Below are positions 12,495 to 24,319 of a stretch of DNA of 64,000 nucleotides, piece after piece (positions within the stretch are counted from its first letter, which is position 1; every line of letters begins with the position of its first letter). The translations under genes were made by a program, and so were the position numbers. This DNA is from Coptis chinensis (taxonomy: Eukaryota; Streptophyta; Magnoliopsida; Ranunculales; Ranunculaceae). The notes beneath the pieces were generated by a model. The model was not told the origin of the DNA and ran no database searches. It worked only from the letters and a program-made list of their open reading frames with translations. Where the stretch lies: positions 50,755,001 to 50,819,000 of the forward strand of contig CM027380.1 in assembly GCA_015680905.1 (NCBI GenBank). The letters run 5' to 3'.

Positions 12495-13195
12495 TGTTGG
12501 AAATAAGGTTTGATAGACGCCCACCAAGATAAGGATAAACCACTGACTATAGGACTCTATCCTATCTGATATTAGATAAGTATAGGACTCTATCCTATCA
12601 GATATTAGATGAGTATAGGATTCTATCCTCTCAGATATTAGATGAGTATATGACTCTATCCTATCTGATATTAGATGAGTATAGGACTCTATCCTATCAG
12701 ATATTAGATGAGTATATGACTCTATCCTATCTGATATTAGATGAGTATAGGACTCTATCCTATCCAATATTGAGGAGGTGGGAACCTCTATAAATAGACC
12801 CCCCACCTCTCACATATTAATCATCCGAACAACAAGAAAAGGTCTCTCTCCTTTAATGGCAGCCTCCAACATTTTCTAAAGTTGAAGCCAGTAATTTGTG
12901 GAGATTCCATAGGTGGTATCCTCCCTAGCCATTGTCAGTTCTTGGTTCTTGGTTCGTGAAAAAAGGTTGCTTCCGTTAAGTGGTTGGAACTTGACTCCAA
13001 AGAAAAGTTAAGAAGAAGAAGATCTTGAGTGTGCCAAGAACATCTTCTCCCGTAGATCAAAACTTGGAACTTCAAATTGAAAGCCGTGACCAAGGTACGA
13101 TCTTACATTCTTCTTTAGCTTTATTTTATGCATGTGGTATAACGTAATTGTATATATCGTAGGAATCATGCATGAGATATTGATAAAATCCTACA
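12495..13195 (+). repeat. 3' LTR of the copia element
   Basis: 701 bp, matching 5,668-6,387 along its length, including about seven 33-bp units (12,540-12,775), the TATA box (12,789-12,796) and the CTACA end. It is followed by CACCC, which pairs with CACCT on the left. Confidence 0.92.
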
Positions 13196-15189
13196 CACCC
13201 TTTTAGGAATCTCAATTTGTAGGACCGGGGAGAACACTCGCAGGCGTGTAGGCGTTTTGATAGTGCGCTCTAACTTGAGTAAGTGCTAGCCAGGCAAAAG
13301 GGTTAGCCTGAAGTGGTGGTTTAGCCAAAGGGAGAACGTGCAATGGTTGGATTCAGCACGCTCTTAGAATAGCTATTCTAATCCGAACGCCTATCCCAGC
13401 TTATCCACTACATCTACATAAGGAATAGTCTAGTCCAATATTTGTTGTCCTTCAGCGACAATGGTGTCGGACCTCGGAACTTCAAATACAAAGCAAGAAT
13501 CTTTCAAAAGGCATATGGAGCCCTCCCATCCCACTCTCTAGAGAGTTAAGTCCCTCTCTTTCTTCTTTGGCCTCTCTTTAGTTTGGTCGGTCTTCAATTA
13601 CAAGGGCTCATAAATTAGCGGCCAGCCTTATTTTTTTATAATATATTATGCGATCTCCAACTCAACCTCTAATAGGGCGGGGGACAGTTCACAAGCTTGT
13701 ATTTAAGTCAGTCTCAGGTCGAAGTCCTTCACCCCGGAAATGCAGTTTAAAATCTACTAGGATATGACCTCCTGTGATTCATAGCTTTAGTGAGAAGGTA
13801 ACTCTCTCTATTAAAGTGAAACTTTCTCTATGTATGGACCTAACCCGGCTAGGATTAATAATGAGGCAGTTCAGGAACTATTAGCTCTACTCGAGCTATG
13901 CCGTTTCTTGCCTTTGGGCTGCTGCCCTCTTCCACCAAATCCTTAACCACTTCCATTGGTTGGAGATAGGGGTTCCCAGTTATTTTAATACTTATCATCT
14001 ATTTGATCTCACCTGCCCGACATGCCATCACTCTTCCATTGTGAACTTTGTTTCACTCGTTCGTTCAGTTGCTTGTAAATAGCAAATGACTATAAAAAAC
14101 ACTACTCAAAATAGGAACCTTGGCTAGTTTGAGCTGGAAGACGAGTATAAGAAGTAAAAAGAGCATAATAGCCATCAACCGAAAGCAGTGCTGAAATGGG
14201 AGGATAGTCTCAGCAAGTGATTGGGATTGCCAATGAGGAAAAAGTTGCCTGACAGCGAGGAAGGCCCTAGACGAGTGATTGACTGACTGTTAGGCTCCTT
14301 AAACCTTGACCCACCTTCCTAACCCACTGTCATAGGCTTGCTTCCCCCTGTTTGTTCTTTCTTTCTTTCCTTCTACCACTAGTAGTTGTCTCATTCCTGA
14401 TCTTTTGTTAGTACGGGCTAGGCTCAGCTAGCTGGTGAAATGGATAAGTCGTGTAACAAACAATCCTTGTTCCTTTAAACTTGTCTTTGCCTTAGATCTT
14501 TTTTAGCTTTAGGACTAACTCAGTCTTCTTTAATAAATAGGTATTCAGTGAGTGACTCTTTTCATTTTTAGTTTTTGTTAATTACGATAGTTGTTAGTTC
14601 TGTCTCTTTATCAGTTAATTCGATATCCTTTATTAATTGCTTATATGTAGTCCTTCCCCCGGGTGAGCCTAAAGTCTTATGATGATCCCTTTCAAAGCCC
14701 TAGGTTAGGTTAAACCATCAGGCTCAACTAAAAAATTCAAGCCTGAGACTCTAACCATCCCCGAAATCCAGGGAGGTGTTCTTGAAGACATGGCGGGTTC
14801 CAAGCTACACCCTTCTTTGCTACCAAATCATAAATCTTCCAGAGAAGACCAAAGCGAATGAGCTCACTTTCGATTAAGGCTCGATCCTCCATTCTTTCTC
14901 ATAGACTGATGCAGAAAAGAAGTCACTTAAGGAAACATATGGTGAATTCGTGACACTCCAATACTAATGGACGTACCGAAGCTAATCCTTCATCCAGTTC
15001 CTGAGCAAAGACCATTCAAGGGAGTCCCGGACTCTTTTTTGTTGGAAATAATTCATCAGGAGCCACCAAAATATCCGAAGGTTTCATCTCTTTAAGAAGG
15101 AAGGAGATAATGAAACCTCAAAGATAAGGAAGCGAAAGCTCACTCTGCCAAGCCACAATTCAAATGGATAGTCATTCTAACCCCTACCC
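13196..15189. other. Probable mitochondrial-derived (NUMT-like) DNA, middle piece
   Basis: Continuation of the block left of the copia element. No coding gene recognised and no organelle tRNA or rRNA gene seen. The balanced base composition and the adjacent mitovirus RdRp fossil (15.2-16.8 kb), a type commonly resident in plant mitochondrial genomes, favour an organelle-derived origin. Ordinary decayed nuclear repeats remain possible. Confidence 0.4.
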
Positions 15190-15486
15190 GAGGCTTAGTG
15201 TACATAGCAAGAACCCACTCAAAGTGACGAGATTTTGTATGATTGAGTTTGGCAAGGACCCTATAACCTCCACCACCTATCCTTAATAAGGTAGAGAACC
15301 TTAGTAATGAATGGATATTTTTTACATATAGCCATCAGACCATATGGATGATGGTAAGTAAGCAAACAACGAGCAGACATGGCAGATGAATCCACCCGTC
15401 CACCCTTGACGCAAAAGCGCTTAGCAAACTCAAATGCACCAGTGTCAGAAATCAGATATTTTGGAGTTGAAATTGGAACTCCTAAT
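15190..15486 (-). pseudogene. Mitovirus RdRp fossil, C-terminal-side piece
   Basis: On the minus strand this piece translates to sequence typical of the region just after the polymerase catalytic motifs of mitoviruses (Narnaviridae-like RNA viruses of mitochondria): SDTGAFEFAKRF, then VKGGRVDSSAMSARCLL, then HHPYGLMAI, then a less conserved tail (GYRVLAKLNHTKSRHFE). Relatives of this sequence are known as endogenous copies in plant mitochondrial and nuclear genomes. It is a partial, broken fossil. A solo LTR is inserted at its right edge. Confidence 0.75.
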
Positions 15487-16688
15487 TGATAGGGTTATAT
15501 ACTAAAAACATTACCTTTGTATTAACTCTAATTCTTTATATTTTGAATGAGAATCATATAGGCAAATGTTATGCATATTATATATGTTATTAGTTATATG
15601 CATACGTCTAATACTTTATGTTGTAGATGATATGGTGTGTGTTGACACACAGAAGATCATATTATCAGTACCTTATAATGTATAAGTAAACGCTCACAAC
15701 CTAGATGGATTTGGACAAACCATTGGTACGGTTGTAGTATAATCTGGTATTAGTCTATCTTGACTACATGATTACACTAGTACACTTTGTGTGCATTGAA
15801 CAGGACCAAGTGAGGTTGTTTCTCTTTATACTGACTATATAAGAGAACAAACACCTCTGTTATTATGGATGCTTGTCCTCTTAATCCGGATATAATAACG
15901 GGCACTTACGTGCATTGTACATTGCTTTAAATCATTAATGAGTGAGATTGATTTGTGAATCAACAAACTCGATGGATTGGGTAATGACATTGTATGTAAG
16001 GTGTGTTGTTGATTATAAAATGAATCCGTGACCCGCAGGAAGTCGGGCTGATGATGTCCCCTTGAGGAGCTCATAAGGATTGTCATGTAAACCTTGCAGG
16101 TAGATTTAATCCGACATGACAATGAAGTTGAGTGGTACTACTCAAGGACATAAGAAGTTGATTAATATACTTGTTAGTAACTTGACTTAATCAACGGGCA
16201 TTCGATATCTTAAACACGGAGAGATCAACAAGCATATAATATGGAGCCTATAAACATAACACGTAATTTGGGATTAGGGTGGTAGTATAACACTAGCTTT
16301 TAGTGGAATAAGCCATTTGTTGACGGACTTGGGCCGTGTGTTCTGGGCGAACATGGGAAGCCCAAGCCCGTCAGGAGGCCCAACCTTAATTTCTTCTCAT
16401 GGTCCCTGTTGTAGCCTAATTTCACTATTCATTTGATTGGAAAAGAGAGGCAAGGAAAGATAGAAAGAAAGGGTTAGTAGATCGTTGCCCACACAACGTC
16501 TATTCTAAGGATAGGAATACAACAGAATATCAAGAGGTTGCTAATTTCATAGAGCTTGGATTCTCAGAGTTATCACAGCTGATTAAAAGGTATGAATTTC
16601 TAACCAAACCGTGAACACCCTTTAATTCCGTTGCGCATGGGTTTTTGCAGTTCGTAAATCATTCAGTGAAACCATAATGGTTCCTACA
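15487..16688 (+). mobile_element. Solo LTR (family 'TGATAGGG...CTACA'), inserted in the mitovirus fossil
   Basis: 1,202 bp beginning TGATAGGGTTATATAC and ending GGTTCCTACA, flanked by perfect five-base duplications CTAAT (15,482-15,486 and 16,689-16,693). No internal region is present, so it is a solo LTR left by LTR-LTR recombination. A second copy lies in inverted orientation at 57,403-58,667. The superfamily cannot be told from the LTR alone. Confidence 0.9.
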
Positions 16689-16775
16689 CTAATTTCTGAA
16701 GACACTGAAAATAAACTTCAGCAACTTGCGCATCAGCGATGACAACATCATTATCGAGCACATTGATTGGGACAC
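16689..16775 (-). pseudogene. Mitovirus RdRp fossil, catalytic-motif-side piece
   Basis: On the minus strand this piece reads VVIADAQVAEVYFQCLQKLG, which is the mitovirus RdRp segment that normally lies just after the GDD catalytic motif and just before the piece found at 15,190-15,486. The solo LTR at 15,487-16,688, with its CTAAT duplication, separates the two. Sequence further right is not recognisably viral, so the fossil is only a small part of the polymerase. Confidence 0.7.
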
Positions 16776-17590
16776 ATCAACTAAAATGGCTTTTGAAAGA
16801 GACCTACCGGCTTAGGGGCAGTTGCTACTAAAATGGGTGTACCCAGAACGGGGTTTCGATCTCTAAATGGATATGTTATAGCTACTCGATCTCAATCAAA
16901 TGGATTAGGATCTGTCTCTACATATGGAATATCTGTAACAGAATATGGAACTCAATATCGATCTGAAACTATAAGGGGTGCTCTATAGCTTCAACTGATA
17001 CTGCTTCTAGCCTACATCGGCAATGGATCACGCCCATCATCATAAGGGCTTCTCGATATGGGGTTGGATCATTGAACTGGTGATGGCTCCCCTTACTAGT
17101 AAAGGGAACTAGGAGGGATGCTATTGGTGCTATCGGAACTGCTCTCGTTATCATCGCCATATATGCCTTTTTTTCTATTAGCGGGAGTCTTTCTTGTTGT
17201 TGGCATCAGCTTTTAGATATGCTTCTACTTTTACTGATGCTTATGGATCACTTGCTGAATCAAACCCCAGATAGGCTTGATCGGCCTGTCCTCGGGTGGT
17301 GGATCGAATGAACACTCAACCGCGTCATCACGGCAGCGATGGATGTCCAACCTTTATATCTCTTCCTTCTCAATAAAGGCAGGGATGGACTATGAAATAC
17401 TCCTTTGATCGGTTCCGAAAGTCTTTTCTTCACATTCTCTTCTCGGCATGATCCAGGCATTCAAGCTAGCGGATCAAATCATGAGTTCTCATCCCCAACA
17501 TTGGGAGAGGCAATAGTATAATTAGACGATATAGTCATAGGGCTCTTAGCTCTTTGGCCACTAAATCAACATCTGATTCCATACTAAGAG
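16776..17590. other. No gene recognised; mitochondrial-like spacer
   Basis: Balanced composition, no domain recognised on either strand. Short open frames at 16,969-17,160 and 17,260-17,460 (minus) have no resemblance to known families and probably arise by chance. Confidence 0.35.
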
Positions 17591-17593
17591 TTT

Positions 17594-18236
17594 TCAAAGG
17601 ATTGGAAGTTTGCACCTTCTTCCCAATAGAGTACTCAGATAGGCTCTTCTGTAAGAACTATTATGACTAGCTCTGACTGTGTGAGAACTCGATGGATCCT
17701 TTGTCAATTCTACCTCCTTCATTAGAGCTCGATCCATAACAAGAGTGGGTTGATTATCATCACACTTCTCATTTGCAGCCTTCTCAGTAGTAGCTATAGG
17801 GCATTGGTTAATGGAGTGCCCAAAGCTTACAGACATGACATATAGGCTTCCACTGATAAGACAACACTAATTTCAACAAAAATGTTCTTTTCTATATCAA
17901 GATCAAATCTTTCTACAAGAGGTTTGGATACCTCCACGCAAATTCTAGCAAAGCTAATTCTTTGGCGACTCTCTCTAAGTTTATCTGCGTGTAATAGCTT
18001 CCCAAGAGCACTTGCCACATAGCAAGATTCGAATGCCGACCAATAGGAAACTAGTACATTCGAAAATTTTACCCAAAAAGGAATTTTTTTCATGCTTTCC
18101 CTGGGAAAAAACAAATTTCGGGTGCCAAAGTAGAAAGATAAGGGATCTCGCCTTTGACCTTCACAGCTCCGAAAGAAGAGGAAATCGAACCGAGTTTATT
18201 GCAGGATCATCCAGGTCTGGTTTGAAGCTCAGATAA
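17594..18236 (-). pseudogene. L1-type LINE ORF1 fragment (DUF4283 plus zinc-knuckle start)
   Basis: Two neighbouring minus-strand open stretches (18,114-17,827 and 17,836-17,594) resemble the ORF1 protein of plant L1 LINEs. The first has IPFWVKFSNVLVSYWSA, ASALGKLLHADKLRESRQ, ISFARICVEVSKPLVERF and FVEISVVLSVEAYMSCL. The second continues with SFGHSINQCP, matching the ORF1 'C...C..FGH....C' knuckle. The two overlap in different frames, so at least one frameshift lies near 17,830. ORF1 binds element RNA. No ORF2 (endonuclease/RT) is visible next to it, so this is an isolated fragment. Confidence 0.75.
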
Positions 18237-20700
18237 CACCTTGCTTGAAGATTGATTGATTGAGATATGTTCATTGGCCTGCGATTGATCCCATCGTCTG
18301 TTTTTCCCTCTTTCCTATTCGATAGTTATCCTCCCTAACGGCACACTTTATATAATCTCTCTATATGGCCAATGTGAACTGTTCAATCAAACTTGTATGT
18401 GTTCAGCATCTTTCCAGTGACATTTTAAAAGCACAGACCCCTAGAATGGTAGAACTCAGACATGAAAGATAAGGTAGTCATGAACAGTACGCTAAGCTCC
18501 TTGCTTCATCGCTAATGCTTAAACCTGCCGTAAGTAAGGAATAGAGTCTGTCCTTCCCCAGCTCATCTTAGCTCCTAGGGACTTTGCTTCCCTCTATGAG
18601 TAGCATCCCCCTTTTTAACATAAAAAGAAAAGCAAATTCTTGTAAGATGAGCTAAGGATTTCACACTTTGCGAAAGGCAAAGCAAAATACCACTTAGTTT
18701 ATCACCAGCCAAGCAAAGATAAGAAGCTACTCACCTAGAGGGAAAAGCACCCTATTGAGGGAGGAGCAAGCCCTATTCTCTTACGCACACAATTAGTTGG
18801 GAAGAGAGGAGCACCCTACTCTGTTATGTTAACAACCGATTCTATTACAAAAGAAGTTGTTGATGCTGCTCGAACTTCTAGTGATTCTTACCTCGAGCAT
18901 AGAGCCATTATTCGACATAGACAACTATGTGCCCCTACCCTACTCTAAAGTAAAGACTGTGATTTGCTTTTTGTTCTATCTTGTAAAATGAACCGCTACT
19001 AACAGAAGGATGACCTTGAGCCCAATCTCTAGGGAAGGCAAACCTCCATTACTATATTTTATCACCAAAGGCGGACTCTTTTTTTATGTTAAAATAATTC
19101 ATTGACTTGTATTCGAAGAATGAGCCGGTACTCCTACCTGGAGGAAAAAGAGCAGATAAGCAGTAGCGGATGATGCAGTGGATATATCATATAATCGGTT
19201 GCGGTTGCCCCTTTTCTCTTTAGTCGGATAGGAACTAAAAACTAGCAACTGGAAGTTGGGATATCCGTGCTTTCCCCTTTGCCCTGGGACACATAGTTGT
19301 TGTTGGTTCACCCCTTGGTTTGGGCAGCTTTCACCTTGTCACAAGCCCTCCCTCAAAGAGAGCGCAAGTGGCGCATCAATCTGATTCTAGTTTTCTATTG
19401 ATTATTCATCTTATCTTAATAGCAGTTCCGTGTGAGAAAATAGTACTCATAAGCAAGTTATCATCGGAATCTGTGAATGCCGCTACCCCAAGATCGAATA
19501 TAGCTAGTTTTCCCCTTTTTCTATTGTTCGGGTGAATGCGCAGTCTCGAGTGGAATTATTTTTCTCATGTCTGTTCCGTATCATTCATATTAAGAGCAGT
19601 GCAGTGTGATAATTGTTATTTCATATTAAGTTATCATTAAAATCCTCCGAGATAGATCTCCACTTGAAGGAAAAGCAACAGAGAAAACAACAACAAAGTG
19701 AGGACCAGGAATGAATGCCCGATCCAGATAACTGGGACGGTGTCGTGTCCTCACGAATGCCAAACTTTGGAGCTAAGCTCATCTGGGATTAGGAGGAGAG
19801 CACACCATTCTCTTACAAGACTCTTATTTAGATTGATCTGGCATAATGGACCGCTACTAGTACTAGAAGAGCATTCCAACTAACACTAGCAACTGGAGAA
19901 CTAGTATCTTACATAATGAAATTAGTAGGGCACACCCCTCTTTCCTGTAGGAACGAACAATAGCCGACTAGTTTGTTACACAATCATTTGTGGACTTAGA
20001 TATGCCCCTGCTCTTTCTAATGCTATTGCCCTTGGGGATAGAGAGATTATAGGACATAGACAAAGAAACCCTATTTAGTTTAGGGAAACTAATTCCTTAT
20101 TCTTGTCCTTCGATTGTGCCCATCTATTAGGAATCGGAGTTAGCCCAAAAGATTAGGAAACAAAATAACTCCTGTTGAAGTCTTAGGTCTAGCACGTTGC
20201 ACCCTTTCATCACTTGGTCAGTACCAATCCTAAGACCAAATGCTATCTCAAAGGAGTACATGCTGGTGCTCTAACACGGTGTAGTCCGAGCCAAATCATG
20301 TCCCTGAAGGCTATACATCGGCCTCCCCCTCAAAGTTTTCACCTCGTCATTAGGTAGAGACACCAGCAGAATATTCAATCATGAACCTAGTTTGCTGGAT
20401 ATCTTTCCCAGTACAATCCAATCTGCCTCGATAGAACAGAGCCTACTATCCCCAAGACTGTCTACACCAAGTTTGTCACCTCGCGGGGTAGGAAACCTAT
20501 CCTAAACCATTGACGTCTAAAACACAAGTTGTTTTATCAAAAAAAGATCACACTCTGGGTATGGATGACTCATTTAGGAATCTAGAACCATCTCCAAGTA
20601 CCTTTCTCTCTCACATGCGAGCTAAGTTCCTTATTAGGATCCCTAGTAAAGCCTTCATTAGGATCTTTATTAGCGTTCCCTAATTAAATCTCTGTTAAGG
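18237..20700. other. Probable mitochondrial-derived (NUMT-like) DNA, right piece
   Basis: No coding gene recognised. Balanced composition continues to about 20,690, where the sequence becomes clearly AT-rich. Motifs such as 'aagccctattctctta' and 'gagcaccctactctgtta' recur loosely around 18,740-18,830, as in plant mitochondrial spacers rich in short repeats. Origin is inferred, not shown. Confidence 0.38.
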
Positions 20701-22354
20701 CCTGTAGTATTATCCTTGTTGTTGTCCTTCAAGATTGGTCCCTCCAAAAATATTGGAAAGGATTCTTCGCCAACACTGTGAGATCGCCTGTGAATCGTTA
20801 ATTAACGTGTGGGTTTTATTTGGGGATTCTGTTTTCATGATTAAGAGTAGAGAAGATAAGAGGTCAGGGTCATGGGTGTTCAATGAAGTCATCAATAGAC
20901 CTTGTTCTTGTTCCTAATTAGAACAAAGTGAGAAAATTCGGAATACAAGTCAGTTCTGCCATGTGTTACTAAAAATGGTGTATCTTCATCTACGAAACTC
21001 GCTTTTGTATGCGGTTTGGTGCGATAGGAAGTTAATTCACATAGATTTCAATTGGTATATGGCATGATAGCTAGTTCTATGGAGGTGATTCAGAAATGTA
21101 GATTGTTTTGTGGTAAAATTTTGCTGCCTCCTTGTGATTAGTAGATGATATTGGGCAATGTGGATCAGGTTGTGAAGTCTTCCATATTAGTTCTTGTTGC
21201 TTTTAATCTCTTATACATCAGGCAAGTATATCTACAAGCTTTTCTTTCATTTAAATAAATTATGACCAAGTTTAGTTTTGACTTAGATGTCGACACTTTT
21301 ATTGTGCATTTTAAATTGAGATTGGAAGCGTGGATTACCATAATTAATGTGCGTGTAATTCCTTTTCCTGCTGAGTTTGTTTATTGTATGTTGAACCCAT
21401 ATGATTAATCTAAAATTGGTTTTATTTGTGTTGTTGTGCTTTTAGTTCTTTATTCTGACTTGTGTTGATGCATGAATTATTATTTGATGACGATGATGCA
21501 CTTTCTATGTTTTGAGCTATATACTATGTATAAGTGTTTGGGATCATTTGCATACGTTGCACTTGTTGAGTTCACTTGTTTTCCACATCCTATATATCTT
21601 ATATAGTTGTTAAATATTTATACTAGTAAGTATTTGGAAGTATGTGTATTTGGAATTAAGTATGTGTTGGCTTGGTTTTATTTGATATGTTTGGTATATT
21701 TTATTTAGATTTGAAAATACTAGTTTGTGGATATTACTTGTTGGGCGCGTGGTTTTTACGCTCTTACAGATTTTGCAGGTGTTTGATTCTTGACCACGTG
21801 GAGAGAGAAGTTAGGATATTATTTGGGTTAGAACTTGGACACTTTGTTTTTGTTTTATATTTGCTAGTTATCACCTGTATTTGACTTATTGTAATGGTTT
21901 CATTTTGTAAATCGGTTACTTGACTGCTCTGGCACTTGTTGAGACGGTTAAGTAGCTGGGTTCTCTGACTCATTATATCTTGGGCTGGTTAGCTAGGATA
22001 TAGTGAGTATAGGGCATTACAAGTACTCCATGTATAATTTGGGTGTTGCCTCTATGGTTCATTTGGTATATTGAAAGCACAGACTTCTTCTGGGTGAAGT
22101 GATGATATGTTGGTGAGCAAGGGACAATTGATATCTATCTGGTTTAAGCTGAGACAGAAAGTGCATGGTGATATGGGCGACCCTTAGTAACACATAACTG
22201 ATTCTCAAACCGCCCTTAGAATAATGGAGATTGTGTACTTCTAAAGGTTGGTCTAGCTGGAATTCATTGCCCCTTTTGTTTTTGGAAAAATCACATAACT
22301 TTTAATGTATCAAGAATCTTCTATTATATTATGAGAACGGAGAAAAACAACTAT
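20701..22354. other. Unassigned AT-rich DNA, possibly an LTR remnant near 21,000-22,022
   Basis: No coding gene recognised. The part around 21,740-22,022 (cttacagattttgcaggtgt, then ending in gggcattaca) has the look of the 3' part of a chromovirus (Tekay/Del-like) LTR, but I see no partner LTR, primer site or target duplication. The remainder to 22,354 is unremarkable. Confidence 0.25.
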
Positions 22355-23961
22355 TGATAAGTGCTCAAAAAGTGTTATTTAACCCTCGATTATGTCTCTT
22401 GTTTAGCCATCTTAGTGGACTAATAGTGTTTGTAAGTTATGTTTTATGATTCTACAGGTGAAAGAGAGAGTTTTGTGGAATATTAGAGAAAAAGGGGTAA
22501 AACGGAGCAATTCGAAGCATTAAAGATCACATGGGAAGCCCGTGGACAATCATGGAGAAGGCCAAGGAATTGGAGCTATTAAAGATGCGACTTGGACCTA
22601 TTTTAAAGTCTATTTGGAAGCCCAAGGCCAAAGGATTCGTTGCTTGGACCAAAGCCCGCAAAAGAAGATAGAAGGATAGAGCAGAAGAGACAAAATAGAT
22701 TAATGCGTTTGGGACACATGGATCGCGTCTGAGACGCATTGATCGCGTCTGAGACGCATGAATAGTGTGTCCAGACGCATGAATCGACACTGTAGCCAAT
22801 TCCTTCTCAGTTTTGGAGACGAAGTTGGACTCTAAAAGAAGTCTATTTGTATTAGGAAACAAATGACGGTTTGGAATGCTTCTAGAGCACATTGTAACCT
22901 CTATAAATAGAGGACCTAAGTGCCTCATGTAAATTGCCAATTCACTTATACTCTTGTCTCCACAATTTGAGGTAGAGAGAGAATAATAATAAAAGATCGG
23001 TTTTAACTAGCTGAGTCTTAATAAATTAGTCTTTCTAGTCTTATGTTCTTCAACTCTTCTTCTTCTCGTTCTTCGTGTTCTTCTTTCTTTATGGAAGGCT
23101 AATTTTCTCCTTCAAGGGAGAAGATGAAGCCGGTGCTTAAGGTTTAATGATTCTTTTGGTTCATGGTGTTCTTCAATCAGGTTAGTTCTTTATGTTTTTA
23201 GTTATTAGTTCCATTGCCCAGACTAGGGGATGGAAGTATATATTAAGGGTTTTATTTATTGCAATCGAATATCATGCTAGTTTAGGGTTGTATTTATTGC
23301 AATTGAATATTTCTTAGTAAAATGCTTTTATTTATTGCAATTGAATGCAATGCTAGAATAGGGTTTTATTTATTGTAATTGAATATTATACTATTATTCT
23401 TTACTTTTCTTCTAGTTGTGTAGTGTTTTAGAGTAAGAAAAGTATTCATTGTGTTTGCCTTAGATGGTGATTCATTGAATAGCTGCCCAAACTCACATAA
23501 AAGGAAAGATAATACTAGTAACATGAACATAGGAACAACCTTAAGTAGAGTTATTCGTTAACGATGTTTCGTCCAAGAGGGCATCGGCACTCGTTCGATT
23601 GCCTAATTGTAGTTTACTTGTAAGAATAACCATGAAGCAAAAGGTCATTGAATCAAAAGTTTTGGTGGATTCTAATCTCTTGAATTCTCTTTCTTATAAA
23701 TTCTCAATAATTTAGTTTAGTTTAGTTTAGTTTAGTATTAGAATCTAAAATATATAATAATAGTTTTTAATCCCTCAAACCCCCTTTCTAGTCCTGTCCT
23801 TGATATAAACATACACTTAAAAGTGGAATGATACCCTACTCATCCTTTACTTATTGATGGATAATTAGGTTTTGATACGCTTCTATTTTGTTCAACGACC
23901 ATCATCTATCTACATCATCCATATACCATCTCATCTACATACACAAAAAGAAAGCTTGTCA
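22355..23961 (+). mobile_element. Solo LTR, Athila/Tat-like, TSD ACTAT
   Basis: 1,607 bp beginning TGATAAGTGCTCAAAAAG and ending AAAGCTTGTCA, flanked by ACTAT at 22,350-22,354 and 23,962-23,966. The TGATAAG start and the TATA box (TATAAATA at 22,902-22,909, followed by a transcript-start-like region) are typical of plant Ty3/gypsy LTRs. Inside are short direct repeats 'gacgcattgatcgcgtctga' near 22,714-22,760 and 'tttatttattgcaatt.gaat' repeated at about 23,250-23,390. No primer site or gag follows, so a solo LTR is the best reading. Confidence 0.72.
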
Positions 23962-24319
23962 ACTATTTTGAAAAAGAAATGTAAAAGAAAGAAAAGAAAA
24001 TTGTATACTCGTTCCATAGGATCACACTTACTCAAACGACGAGTAAAAAGTGTGTTACAAAGAAAATGCGAGATATACGTGAACTAAGGCTTTGACATTT
24101 ACAACCACATACTCCCAGAGGAGGACCCGGTTACCTTAAGGATGCACTCCCATGGAAAGCATTGAGAAAACATATTATGAATATTTTATAGTCAGATATT
24201 CAAGACTATATGTGGGGTCATTTTAAGTTAGATTCCCCAAGACTATGCATAAGATGGATGATATGTTGTTAGCTATAAATTAATAGCCTAAACAATTGGG
24301 GATCAATATAGAAAAATAG

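Larger units (their letters stand above)
5668..13195 (+). mobile_element. Ty1/copia LTR retrotransposon, full length but broken
   Basis: Two LTRs (5,668-6,387 and 12,495-13,195) begin TGTTGG and end CTACA. They flank an internal region with gag, zinc knuckle, integrase, reverse transcriptase and RNase H in copia order (integrase before RT). Flanking five-base repeats are CACCT at 5,663-5,667 and CACCC at 13,196-13,200, a target duplication with one mismatch. A purine-rich tract lies just before the 3' LTR and a weakly tRNA-Met-like primer site just after the 5' LTR. The LTRs differ by a few percent, suggesting moderate age. The coding part is broken at about ten places. It inserted into the mitochondrial-like block. 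Confidence 0.93.

Noticed and set aside
12441-12806. Minus-strand repeat protein (repeated IESYTHLISDR)
   Set aside because: It is the translation of the 33-bp LTR minisatellite (33 is a multiple of three, so the frame stays open); not a gene.
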